A model generated the notes under the pieces. That model worked only from the letters and a program-made list of their open reading frames with translations. It ran no database searches and was not told where the DNA came from. Shown here in pieces: positions 43,698 to 51,979 of a stretch of DNA of 64,000 nucleotides. Every line of letters starts with the position of its first letter. The stretch's first letter is position 1. Source of the DNA: Duganella sp. 1224. Its GTDB lineage: Bacteria; Pseudomonadota; Gammaproteobacteria; Burkholderiales; Burkholderiaceae_D. The stretch lies in NCBI RefSeq assembly GCF_013408245.1, contig NZ_JACBYS010000012.1:1-64000 (forward strand). The letters run 5' to 3'. A program made the position numbers and the translations under genes.

Positions 43698-45893
43698 CTA
43701 GATCAAAAAACGCTGACTTGCGGGGACGCCATGCCGCGCGCCGGCCTCCTGCAGGTAGCGGTGCAGGGCGTCGTCCAGCGCCGGCAGCAGCTGGCCGCGT
43801 TCGCTGCCCAGCGCGCCGTGGCGCGGCGGCGTGGCGGATCGGGTGGGCGTCACGGCGCCGCTGTCGACGCCGGCCAGCGTGGCGGCGCGCCGCGCCAGCT
43901 CTGCCCAGCTAAGCGCGCTGCCGTTGGTCAGGTGCCAGAGGCCGGCGGCGCGGTCGATCAGCAGGTCCAGGCAGGCGTGCGCCAGGTCGGGCAGGTAGGT
44001 CGGTGAGACGATGACGTCATCGGCGGCGGTGAACGGTTCGCCGGCCGCCAGCGCCGCCAGCGCGCGGCCGACGAAATGGTGGCCGTCCCATGGATCGAAG
44101 AAGGCGCTGGTGCGCACCATCAGCGCGGCCGGATGGATGGCCAGCACCCGCCGCTCGGCCTCGGCCTGGTTGCGGCCGTAAGCGCACTGCGGGCTGACCG
44201 GGTCGCTTTCGACATAGGGGCCGGCCTTGGCGCCGTCGAACACGCGGTCGCTGGAAAAACTCAGCAGCGCCACCGCGTGGCGCGCGCAGGCGGCCGCCAG
44301 CACCACCGGGCCGTGGGCGTTGTCGCGCAGGCAGCGCTCGGCATTGTGCTCGGCGGCCGGCACCGGCGCGTAACCGCCGGCGTTGACGATGGCCCACGGC
44401 TGGTAGCGGCGGATGGCGGCGTCCACCGCGGCCGGATCGGCGATGTCCATCTGCTGCCGCGTCAGCACGTGGCAGGGCAGGTGGCGGGCCGCGCAGACGC
44501 GGGCGAAGGCGCGCCCCAGCGTGCCGCTGGCGCCGCTGATCAGCAGCGGCTGCGCCGGCCCGTGTGGCGGCAGGTGGGCGTCCCACGGATCGGCGCCGAG
44601 GTCCACCGGCGGGTGCAGCAGCCGCTCGGGCCGGCGCCACCAGCCGGGCCCGCGCAACACCGGGCTGGAGGGCGGCCGGCCGCTGGCCAGTTCCTGCATC
44701 AGCGTGGCCAGCGCGGTCGGGCGCGGCGCGGGGCCGCGCAGGTCGTAGGCGCCGCTTTCGTAATAGCCGCGGCAGTCGGTGACCAGGCAGTTCCAGTCGT
44801 AGGCGCCCAGCAGCGACCAGGCGGTGACGGCGCGCACGTCGACGCCGCGCTGGCGCGCCTGGCCGGCCGCGTGCCAGATTTCCGCCAGCCAGCGCAATTG
44901 GTCCTCGCGGCGGGCGTCGAGGTGGGCCTCGGTGACCGCCAGCGGCAGGCCATAGCGGTGCCAGGCTTCCTCCAGCAAGGGGCCGATGCCGGCGCGCGGC
45001 CGGGCCAGTGCGCGCGCGGCCACCACGTCGGCGAAGCCCTCGGCGCCGACCTCGTGCGGCGGATAATGCGCGGCGCGGTGGTCCAGCCAGCGCTCGCTGG
45101 TGATGTAGTAGTTGACGCCGATGATGTCCGGCGGGCAGGGATGGGCGCGGAACCAGTCCAGCTCCCCGGGGCTGGCGCCGCTGTCGGTCAGGTAGCGCCA
45201 CAGCGCGTGGCCGGGGCCGACCATGCCGCACAGCAGGTCCCACGCCAGCCAGCGGCGCTGGTTGTAAAAGCGCGCCTTGGCCGCCAGCGGCGCGGTGCCG
45301 TAGGTCTTGCCGAGATCGTCCGTCTGCACCAGCCTGGCGGCCGGGTTGACCGCGCGGATCGCGCGCATCGCCAGCACCACGCCGCGGCACTGGTTGAGCA
45401 CGGCGCGCACGAAGGCGCGGTCGCTGCGCGCATGCGGATACCACAGGCCGTACAGCGCGGCAAAGCGGGCGGTGGTGCAGGGCTCGTTGACCGGCGTGTA
45501 GTAGTCCAGCCACGGATAGCGGCGCGCCACCGCGCCGGCGTACGCGGCCAGCTGCGGCGCGAAGGCCGGATCGGTCAGGCTGGTGTGGCGCGGGCCGCTG
45601 CCGTGGTGCACCAGGCCGGCGATCGGCGTGATGCCCAGGCGCTGCAACGCCGCCAGGCGCTGGTCCGGCCACGACCAGTCGGCGGTGTCGAGGCCGTCCG
45701 GCGCCACCAGCTCCCACAGCACCGGGTAGCGCAGGGCGCTGATGCCCAGCGCGGCAAAGCGGTCGAGATCGGAGATGCGCTGGTCGTGGCCGCTTTGCGC
45801 CATCTGGCTGAAATAGCGGTCGCCGACGCGGTTGACGGTGGCTTCCAGGCCGCCCCACAGTTGCAGTGGGGGCGCGTCGGTCGGTCTGCTCAT
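43698..45893 (-). CDS. GH1 glycosidase fused to an RmlD-like sugar-nucleotide reductase
   Basis: A 731-residue two-domain protein. Residues 1-420 form a family 1 glycoside hydrolase barrel with the acid/base E137 in TPVNEP and the nucleophile E322 in VTEAH. From about 448 a Rossmann domain of the dTDP-4-dehydrorhamnose reductase type begins (LLISGASGTLGRAF), with FSSDRVFDG and YGRNQAEAE further on. In active RmlD/SDR enzymes this last motif reads YxxxK; here the fifth position is Gln, so the reductase may be altered or inactive. No signal peptide. Such fusions are seen in some Proteobacteria but their substrate is unknown; it stands alone and divergent from the AEC transporter. Confidence 0.85.
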   Translation of the reverse strand: MSRPTDAPPLQLWGGLEATVNRVGDRYFSQMAQSGHDQRISDLDRFAALGISALRYPVLWELVAPDGLDTADWSWPDQRLAALQRLGITPIAGLVHHGSGPRHTSLTDPAFAPQLAAYAGAVARRYPWLDYYTPVNEPCTTARFAALYGLWYPHARSDRAFVRAVLNQCRGVVLAMRAIRAVNPAARLVQTDDLGKTYGTAPLAAKARFYNQRRWLAWDLLCGMVGPGHALWRYLTDSGASPGELDWFRAHPCPPDIIGVNYYITSERWLDHRAAHYPPHEVGAEGFADVVAARALARPRAGIGPLLEEAWHRYGLPLAVTEAHLDARREDQLRWLAEIWHAAGQARQRGVDVRAVTAWSLLGAYDWNCLVTDCRGYYESGAYDLRGPAPRPTALATLMQELASGRPPSSPVLRGPGWWRRPERLLHPPVDLGADPWDAHLPPHGPAQPLLISGASGTLGRAFARVCAARHLPCHVLTRQQMDIADPAAVDAAIRRYQPWAIVNAGGYAPVPAAEHNAERCLRDNAHGPVVLAAACARHAVALLSFSSDRVFDGAKAGPYVESDPVSPQCAYGRNQAEAERRVLAIHPAALMVRTSAFFDPWDGHHFVGRALAALAAGEPFTAADDVIVSPTYLPDLAHACLDLLIDRAAGLWHLTNGSALSWAELARRAATLAGVDSGAVTPTRSATPPRHGALGSERGQLLPALDDALHRYLQEAGARHGVPASQRFLI

Positions 45894-46026
45894 GGTCTGC
45901 GTTGGGCTTGTCGGACAGGCGTCCAGTATGGATAAAAACCGCCGGCGCCAGCGCAGCGTTGCCTTTCGGACAGCCTTGTTGCGCGGGCGCTGCTACACTG
46001 GCTGCTACGACAAGGGGGGAGGGCGG

Positions 46027-46944
46027 ATGACGGTGTTGCTTACCACGCTGTGGCCGGTGTTCACGCTGATCGTGGCCGGCCACCTCATGCGGCGGCGCGG
46101 ATTTCCCGGCGCCGGCTTCTGGCCCGGCGCGGAAAAGATCAATTACTTCCTGCTGTTTCCGGCGCTGCTGTTTTCCAGCCTGGCGCAGGCGCCGCTGGAC
46201 AATCCGGCGCTGCCGCGGGTGCTGGGCGCCGTGCTGCTGGGGCTGGGCGTGTGCAGCGTCGGACTGGCGGCCGCGTGGTGGTGGCGGCGCTGGCCGCAGG
46301 CGCGCTTCGGCGTGCTGGTGCAAGGCGTACTGCGCTTCAATACCTACCTGGGCCTGGCGGTGATCGGCAGCCTGTTCGGCAAGGCCGGGTTGGTGCTGGC
46401 GGCGGTGATTATTGCCGTCTACGTGCCGACGGTGAACGTGCTGTCGGTGCTGGCCCTCACGGCCGGGCGTGGCGCCGGCGCGCGGGCGCTGCTGTTGCCG
46501 ATAGTGCGCAATCCGCTGATCCTGTCGTGCGTGGCCGGTGTGGCCTTCAACCTGAGCGGCCTGCAGTTGCAGTGGGGCGCCGACAAGCTGCTGACGCTGC
46601 TGGCCAACACCAGTTTGCCGCTGGGCCTGCTGAACGTCGGCGCCGCGCTCAATCCGCGCGAGCTGCGCGGCGAGTGGGGCGCGCTGCTCACCAACAGCCT
46701 GAGCCGCCTGGTGCTGGCGCCGCTGATCGCATTTGGCTGCGGCTGGCTGCTGCACCTGCCGCCGCTGGAACGCGCCATCCTGGCCCTGTTCTTCGCGTTG
46801 CCCACCGCGCCCACGTCCTATGTGCTGACCCGCCAGCTCAACGGCGACAGCCACCTGATGGCCGGCATTATCACGCTGCAAACGCTGCTGTCCGCGCTGA
46901 GCCTGATGGCCGTGCTTGTGTGCATTTCCATGATCCAGTCGTAA
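46027..46944 (+). CDS. AEC-family transporter (auxin efflux carrier-like)
   Basis: A 305-residue membrane protein with about ten helices. Motifs GHLMRRRGFPGAGFW near the start, NYFLLFPALLFSSLAQ and the central RNPLILSCVAGVAFNLSG belong to the AEC family, whose bacterial members move malate, malonate or other small acids. The start ATG at 46027 follows a GGGGGGAGGG site. It is divergent from the GH1-RmlD gene. Confidence 0.88.
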   Translation: MTVLLTTLWPVFTLIVAGHLMRRRGFPGAGFWPGAEKINYFLLFPALLFSSLAQAPLDNPALPRVLGAVLLGLGVCSVGLAAAWWWRRWPQARFGVLVQGVLRFNTYLGLAVIGSLFGKAGLVLAAVIIAVYVPTVNVLSVLALTAGRGAGARALLLPIVRNPLILSCVAGVAFNLSGLQLQWGADKLLTLLANTSLPLGLLNVGAALNPRELRGEWGALLTNSLSRLVLAPLIAFGCGWLLHLPPLERAILALFFALPTAPTSYVLTRQLNGDSHLMAGIITLQTLLSALSLMAVLVCISMIQS

Positions 46945-47028
46945 TCGAGCGGCTGCATAATTATTAGAATTGATGCATGGCAGGCATTGTCCGTGCCGTT
47001 TTTCCTTTAATCGTTTTGGACAAGCTAC

Positions 47029-47565
47029 GTGGGCATAACCAACCATCTCGGCAACTTGGGTGAGGACCTTGTCTCCCTGTTATTTCGCCGACGAATTGAT
47101 AACGCCTACAGATTTTCTACTACCTTTCTCGGGGAAAAGGCGCAACTCCTGGACTTCATGGTTAACCTGCTGGATGATAGTGGTTCGGCATATGGCCCCT
47201 TCTTCTTTCTGCAGGTAAAAGCCACAAATAAGCCTTCACCGCCTGGTCAGCTTATCCCTGCGAGATTTACCTCAGATGAGGTGAAAAGGGCGCTGGCCCG
47301 TCGTTGCCCTGTTTACCTGGTGGCCGTGGCCTGTGTTGATGACGACTCCGAGGAAGTATTCGTCATTGCGGTTGAGACTACCCTGACTGGCGGAGTGGCT
47401 GGGGTTCCCCGGCTATTTTCGCTATCTGAAACGGGCACACGTCTGCAGATTTATAAAGAGGTCCAGACCCACTTCGGGTCTAAAATGGCAAGCTTCGAAT
47501 CTCTATTAACGCGAAAAGCCCACGCTCAAAAAACACAGAAGCGGTCACATGATGGACAGCCCTGA
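47029..47565 (+). CDS. DUF4365-like PD-(D/E)XK nuclease-fold protein
   Basis: A 178-residue protein starting at GTG (47029) behind TTTTGGA. The restriction-endonuclease-like core is visible: NLGEDLVSLLF (E12), LLDFMVNLLDD (D42) and FFFLQVKATNK (Q62, K64), a D...QxK active site as in DUF4365 proteins. The tail is basic (KAHAQKTQKRSHDGQ). GC content is clearly below that of flanking genes, which suggests recent gain. The next gene overlaps it by 17 bases. A nucleolytic or defence role is inferred from fold only. Confidence 0.6.
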   Translation: MGITNHLGNLGEDLVSLLFRRRIDNAYRFSTTFLGEKAQLLDFMVNLLDDSGSAYGPFFFLQVKATNKPSPPGQLIPARFTSDEVKRALARRCPVYLVAVACVDDDSEEVFVIAVETTLTGGVAGVPRLFSLSETGTRLQIYKEVQTHFGSKMASFESLLTRKAHAQKTQKRSHDGQP

Positions 47566-47941
47566 AAAATTTGCGACCTCTCTTATTTCGCTTGCCTTGG
47601 TAAGGAAGGGCTACACCACGTCAAAAGAAATCCGATACGGCAATGGGCTACGTGCCGACCTTTTCGCCGTGGGAAAAATTGGCGATGTTGAAGAGAATTT
47701 TGTTGTCGAGGTCAGGGCCATACCTGACCATCGGTCCACTCCCCCAAAGCCCGACGCGTTAAGGGCGCGCTACAAGGCCGCTTTTGGTGTCACTGTTTAT
47801 CTCGCGTTTTTCGTGGACAAGGAAGATCTGCTGATAGTTGATGACCAATTGCAGAAGCGTATGCGCTTCTCTGATGAACAGATTCGCCTGGAACCAATTT
47901 CCCTACAAGCTGCGCCTCGTCTGGATTTGACAACATCATGA
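47549..47941 (+). CDS. Partner protein with degenerate nuclease-like motif
   Basis: A 130-residue protein overlapping the previous gene. It begins EKFATSLISLALVRKGYTTS and then has RADLFAVG (D37) and NFVVEVRA (E54, R56). This is the D...ExK pattern of the same nuclease fold, but with Arg at the usual Lys, so it may be a non-catalytic partner. It shares the low GC of its neighbour. I know no named family. Together the two genes look like a self-contained accessory module. Confidence 0.5.
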   Translation: MMDSPEKFATSLISLALVRKGYTTSKEIRYGNGLRADLFAVGKIGDVEENFVVEVRAIPDHRSTPPKPDALRARYKAAFGVTVYLAFFVDKEDLLIVDDQLQKRMRFSDEQIRLEPISLQAAPRLDLTTS

Positions 47942-48026
47942 TTGGCCGGTGCGCCCCTAGCCCGATTCGGTCCACGCGCAACGGTCTCAACTGGTAGGGC
48001 GGCACCGGCAACGCGGAGCCGCCGGT

Positions 48027-48416
48027 TCATGCCGCTGCGGCCATCTGAACCTTGCTGTCGTCTTCATGCGCCAACTGCGCAGCCATCAATTGCCCGCCGT
48101 GCTGCTGCGCCCACAAAATCAGCGCTGCGAACGGCTGCTGGAGCGTCAGTCCGAGGGGCGTAATCGAATATTCCACCGCCACCGGCGAGGTTGCGATCAC
48201 CTTGCGGTTGACCAGGCCGTTCCTTTCGAGCCGGCGCAGCGCCTCCGTCAGGGCCTTGTGGGTGATCGGATCGAGCCGGCGCTTGATGGCGTTGAAGCGG
48301 GACGGCCGCTCGCAGACCACGGCCAGGATCAGCACCGACCATTTGTTGGTGATCTGTTCGAGCACCGGCCTGGTGCTGTTGATTTCCGCGAGCAGGGCGT
48401 CGACGTCGTTGGGCAT
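48027..48416 (-). CDS. HxlR-family transcriptional regulator
   Basis: A 129-residue winged-helix regulator: KWSVLILAVVCERPSRFNAI, KRRLDPITHKALTEALRRLE and the wing VEYSITPLG are the HxlR pattern. It is divergent from an SDR gene, which it probably controls; HxlR regulators often respond to aldehydes or electrophiles and regulate neighbouring dehydrogenases. Confidence 0.9.
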   Translation of the reverse strand: MPNDVDALLAEINSTRPVLEQITNKWSVLILAVVCERPSRFNAIKRRLDPITHKALTEALRRLERNGLVNRKVIATSPVAVEYSITPLGLTLQQPFAALILWAQQHGGQLMAAQLAHEDDSKVQMAAAA

Positions 48417-48430
48417 CAGTGGTTTCCTCC

Positions 48431-48480
48431 TATATATCTAGGCTATATCAAGTGCGTAATTGACACTAAATATACGGAAT
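48431..48480. promoter_or_regulatory. Divergent AT-rich promoter region, HxlR/SDR
   Basis: An AT-rich gap between the two start codons with GTGCGTAATTGACAC (48452-48466), an imperfect palindrome centred on AATT, and TATATATCTAGGCTATATC next to it. These are reasonable HxlR operator and -10 candidates. Confidence 0.45.
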
Positions 48481-48522
48481 GTATCATGGGCCGTCCACTC
48501 ATTTTTGAACCAGGAGCCCAGC

Positions 48523-49251
48523 ATGTTGAAACTTCAAGGAAAAACCGCCCTCATCACCGGCGGCAGCAGCGGTATCGGTCTGGCCATCGCGCGCCGCTTC
48601 GCGGCCGAGGGGGCCAAGGTCTTCATCACCGGCCGCAGGCAGGCCCAACTCGACACGGCGCTCGCCGAGATCGGCGGCGACGCCGAGGCGGTCCCGGGCG
48701 ACGTCACCAGCACCGCCGACCTCGACCGCCTGTTCGCGACGCTGGCCGAGCGCGCCGGCCAGCTCGACATTCTGGTCACCTCGTCCGGCGTCGCCGACTA
48801 CGCGCCGCTGGACGAGATCACCGAGGACCATATCGACTGCATCTTCGACCTGAACGTGCGCGCGATGGTGCTGACCGTGCAGCGCGCCACCCGTCAGATG
48901 ACAGCGGGCGGGACGATCGTGCTGGTCGGCTCGATCGCCGGCACCGTCGCCAATCCCGGCTATGCGACCTATTCGGCATCGAAGGCGGCGGTGCGCTCCT
49001 ACGCCCGCACCTGGACCCATGAGCTGGCGGCGCGCGGCATCCGCGTCAACACGCTGAGCCCGGGCCCGACCGATACGCCGATGTTCGACGGCGTCAGCGA
49101 CGCGCTGCGCGAAACGCTGACCAGCCGGATCCCGTTCCGCCGCCTGGGCCGGCCGGAGGAAATCGCCAGCGCCGCCCTGTTCCTGGCCAGCGACGACAGC
49201 AGCTTTGTCGGCGGCGCCGACCTGCATGTCGACGGCGGCATGGTGGCTTGA
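48523..49251 (+). CDS. SDR-family oxidoreductase
   Basis: A 242-residue classical SDR. TGGSSGIGLA is the cofactor motif, the S/Y/K triad is in LVGSIAG and YSASKAA, and the C-terminal LDVDGG-type end (LHVDGGMVA) is usual. The start is ATG 48523, 7 bases after AGGAG. Arg residues after the first glycine motif (TGRRQ) favour NADP(H). It is divergent from the HxlR regulator, its likely controller. Substrate unknown. Confidence 0.9.
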   Translation: MLKLQGKTALITGGSSGIGLAIARRFAAEGAKVFITGRRQAQLDTALAEIGGDAEAVPGDVTSTADLDRLFATLAERAGQLDILVTSSGVADYAPLDEITEDHIDCIFDLNVRAMVLTVQRATRQMTAGGTIVLVGSIAGTVANPGYATYSASKAAVRSYARTWTHELAARGIRVNTLSPGPTDTPMFDGVSDALRETLTSRIPFRRLGRPEEIASAALFLASDDSSFVGGADLHVDGGMVA

Positions 49252-49308
49252 GCTGGATCTAAAGGGGAGGGAAGTCCGGGCGGGAAGATTTTCTGGTCCG
49301 GAAAACAA

Positions 49309-49336
49309 AAACGCCGACCTGCAGGGATCGGCGTTT
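49309..49336 (-). terminator. Terminator of tRNA-Phe copy 2
   Basis: AAACGCCGA (49309-49317) pairs with TCGGCGTTT (49328-49336); on the minus strand T-rich sequence follows. It is nearly the same element as at 461-488. Confidence 0.8.
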
Positions 49337-49346
49337 GACATGTTCT

Positions 49347-49422
<76 letters not shown>

Positions 49423-49432
49423 AAGGAGCAGA

Positions 49433-49460
49433 ATTATAGCACGTGGAAACGGGATTGCAA
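49433..49460 (-). promoter_or_regulatory. tRNA-Phe copy 2 promoter
   Basis: TTGCAA, 16 bases, perfect TATAAT on the minus strand, just upstream of the tRNA 5' end. Confidence 0.7.
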
Positions 49461-49499
49461 GTAGCAATTTCGATTTCCTACAAACGCTATAATGCCCGG

Positions 49500-50720
49500 A
49501 TGAACAAGCCCACCACCTCCGCGGCGCTGCGCGTGACCGATAGTGATATTTGCATAGTTGGCAATGGCGCGATTGCCAAGACCGCCGCGCTGGGCCTGGC
49601 CCAGGCCGGCCTGAGCGTGACGCTGCTCGGTCCGCCGGCCCCGCCGCCGGCCCCGGCCGCTGCCGCTGCGGGGTGGGATGCGCGCGTCTACGCGCTGAAT
49701 CACACCGCCCATCATTTGCTGTCCTCGCTCAAGGTGTGGGACGCGCTGGACCACGCGCGCGTGGCGCCGGTCGAGGCGATGGTCGTCCATGGCGACGGCC
49801 CGCGCGCCGGCGGCCTGGCGTTCGATGCCTATGGCGCCCACACCACTACGCTGACCTGGATTCTGGAAGACCGCAACCTGAATCAGGCGCTGGACGCGGC
49901 GCTGCGCTTCGCCCAGAACGTCAAGACGGTCACCGGCCGCGCCATCGGCCTGCTGCGCGACGACACCCGCGCCACGGTGACGCTGGACGACGGCAGCAGT
50001 CTGCGCGCCGCGCTGGTGGTGGGCGCGGACGGCGCCCAGTCGTGGGTGCGCGGCCAGTGCGACATCGGCCTCGATTACCGCAGCTACAACCAGCGCGCGG
50101 TGGTGTCCAACTTCGCCTGCGAAAAACCGCACCATGGCGCCGCCTATCAATGGTTCACCGGCGCCGAGGGCATCGTCGCCTTGCTGCCGCTGCCGGGCAA
50201 CCAGGTATCGCTGGTGTGGTCGGCGCCGGAGCAACTGGCCGACACGCTGCGCGCCGAGTCGGCACAGCAGATCGCCGACCGCCTGGCGGTGTTCGCCCAC
50301 GAGAAGCTCGGCGCGCTGACGCCGCTGCAGCCGGAACTGGTGCGCGACTTTCCCCTGCGCCTGATCCGTCCGCACGCCATGACCGCGCCGCGCGTGGCCC
50401 TGATCGGCGACGCCGCCCACGTGGTGCACCCGCTGGCCGGCCATGGCATGAACCTCGGTTTCGGCGACGTCGCGCAGCTGATCAAGACCCTGTCCGAACG
50501 CGAGCCGCAGCGCGGCATCGGCGACGACCGCGTGCTGGCCCGCTATGCCCGCGCGCGCAAGGAGGACGTGCTGTTGATGCAGGTGACCACCGATGGTCTG
50601 GCGCGCCTGTTCGAGACCGATATCGAGCCCCTGCGCGTGGTTCGTAATTTCGGATTAAACTTGTTGGATAAATTACCTGTGCTGAAGCGCCGCCTGATCT
50701 CTCACGCGATGGGCAAGTAA
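49500..50720 (+). CDS. UbiH/VisC-family FAD-dependent hydroxylase
   Basis: A 406-residue flavin monooxygenase of the ubiquinone-biosynthesis hydroxylase family. The FAD motif is IVGNGAIAKTAALGLAQAG; the second FAD contact is GDAAHVVHPLAGHGMNLGFG, and the middle DG-motif is VVGADGAQSWVR. It would hydroxylate a polyprenyl benzenoid ring in ubiquinone synthesis (UbiH, UbiF or UbiM type; I cannot tell which). The first glycine motif carries Asn in place of the usual Gly-Gly pair (G-N-G-A). The DsbC gene follows 21 bases later. The start is ATG 49500. Confidence 0.85.
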   Translation: MNKPTTSAALRVTDSDICIVGNGAIAKTAALGLAQAGLSVTLLGPPAPPPAPAAAAAGWDARVYALNHTAHHLLSSLKVWDALDHARVAPVEAMVVHGDGPRAGGLAFDAYGAHTTTLTWILEDRNLNQALDAALRFAQNVKTVTGRAIGLLRDDTRATVTLDDGSSLRAALVVGADGAQSWVRGQCDIGLDYRSYNQRAVVSNFACEKPHHGAAYQWFTGAEGIVALLPLPGNQVSLVWSAPEQLADTLRAESAQQIADRLAVFAHEKLGALTPLQPELVRDFPLRLIRPHAMTAPRVALIGDAAHVVHPLAGHGMNLGFGDVAQLIKTLSEREPQRGIGDDRVLARYARARKEDVLLMQVTTDGLARLFETDIEPLRVVRNFGLNLLDKLPVLKRRLISHAMGK

Positions 50721-50741
50721 TCAGTCGTTACCGGAGAAGTT

Positions 50742-51470
50742 ATGAGAAAGAGTAAGTCCGTTTTGCTGTCGCTGTCGGTGTTGATGGCATCCTGCGTCGG
50801 CGCGCAAAACCCGCCCAGCCCCGAGGCGATCAAGAAGCTGATCGAGCCGCGCCTGGGCGTGAACGTCAAGGTCGATTCGATCACCGAAACGCCTTACAGC
50901 GGCCTGTATGAAGTCCGCATCGGTAACGACATCCTGTACACCGACAAGACGGCCACGTACCTGATCAATGGTCATATTTTCAACCTGACCACCGGCGCCG
51001 ACCTGACCCGCGAGCGCATCGACGACATCAGCAAGATCAAATTCTCCGACCTGCCGCTGGACAAAGCCATCAAGACCGTCAAGGGCGACGGCTCGCGCGT
51101 GATCGCGGTGTTCGAGGATCCCAACTGCGGTTACTGCAAGCGCCTGCGCCAGACCACGCTGAAGGAAACCGACAACGTCACGATTTACACCTTCATGTAC
51201 AACATCCTGTCGGATGATTCGTTCGTCAAATCGAAAAACATCTGGTGCGCGCCGGACCGTGGCAAGGCCTGGGACGACTGGATGGTAAACGGCAAGGCCG
51301 CGCCGGCCGCTGCCGCCAAGTGCGACGCGCCGAACGACGAGGTGCTGGCGCTGGGCCACAAATTGGGCATCCAGGGCACGCCGGCGATCTTCTTCGCCGA
51401 CGGCTCGCGCATCCCTGGCGCGATCGACGCCAAGTCGCTCGAAGAAAAATTCAAAAAAGTTAAGCAGTAA
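50742..51470 (+). CDS. DsbC-family periplasmic disulfide isomerase
   Basis: A 242-residue protein with a signal peptide (about 1-21), N-terminal dimerisation domain and thioredoxin-like domain with active site FEDPNCGYCKRL (C129, C132). The second cysteine pair (NIWCAP and AKCDAP) is also present as in DsbC. It repairs wrong disulfides in secreted proteins, apt in a genome with so many exported cysteine-containing proteins. Kept reduced by DsbD. Confidence 0.9.
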   Translation: MRKSKSVLLSLSVLMASCVGAQNPPSPEAIKKLIEPRLGVNVKVDSITETPYSGLYEVRIGNDILYTDKTATYLINGHIFNLTTGADLTRERIDDISKIKFSDLPLDKAIKTVKGDGSRVIAVFEDPNCGYCKRLRQTTLKETDNVTIYTFMYNILSDDSFVKSKNIWCAPDRGKAWDDWMVNGKAAPAAAAKCDAPNDEVLALGHKLGIQGTPAIFFADGSRIPGAIDAKSLEEKFKKVKQ

Positions 51471-51507
51471 GCAGTAACCATCGCAGTCCAAACCAGGGAG
51501 ACTTTCC

Positions 51508-51966
51508 ATGATCACTTTGAACATCAACGGCAAAGATGTGCAGGTGGACGCCGATCCGTCGACGCCCATCCTGTGGGCCTTGCGCGATAACCTCAACATG
51601 ACCGGCACCAAGTTCGGTTGCGGCATGGCGCTGTGCGGCGCCTGCACCGTGCACCTGGGCGGCCAGGCCATCCGCTCGTGCGTGACGCCGATTTCGGCGG
51701 CCGAGGGCCAGAAGATCACCACCATCGAGGCCATGGAAACCGACAAGGTCGGCAAGGCCGTGCAGGACGCGTGGGTCAAGATCGACGTGCCGCAATGCGG
51801 CTACTGCCAGAGTGGCCAGATCATGAGCGCCACCGCGCTGCTGCGCACCAACAAGAATCCATCGGACGCCGAGATCGACAACGCCATGGCCGGCAATATC
51901 TGCCGCTGCGGCACGTATCAGCGCATCCGCGTCGCCATCAAAGACGCTGCCAAAGCGATTGCCTGA
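51508..51966 (+). CDS. (2Fe-2S) subunit of an IorA-type molybdenum hydroxylase
   Basis: A 152-residue protein with two [2Fe-2S] clusters: plant-ferredoxin-like GCGMALCGACTVHL in the first half and CGYCQSGQIM plus NICRCGTYQRIR in the second, as in the small subunits of xanthine dehydrogenase-family enzymes. It passes electrons from the molybdenum site encoded next. GGGAG lies ahead of the ATG and the partner gene starts 13 bases after its stop. Confidence 0.93.
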   Translation: MITLNINGKDVQVDADPSTPILWALRDNLNMTGTKFGCGMALCGACTVHLGGQAIRSCVTPISAAEGQKITTIEAMETDKVGKAVQDAWVKIDVPQCGYCQSGQIMSATALLRTNKNPSDAEIDNAMAGNICRCGTYQRIRVAIKDAAKAIA

Positions 51967-51979
51967 GGAGGAGACCATC

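Noticed and set aside
44017..47046. A 1009-residue minus-strand frame
   Set aside because: It is a shadow of the GH1-RmlD and AEC genes in GC-rich DNA; it lacks any domain and has biased Arg/Gln/His content.
47029..47941. Reading the two-gene cassette as a classical toxin-antitoxin pair
   Set aside because: Neither protein shows a known toxin or antitoxin family and both seem to share one fold; only a general accessory role is claimed.
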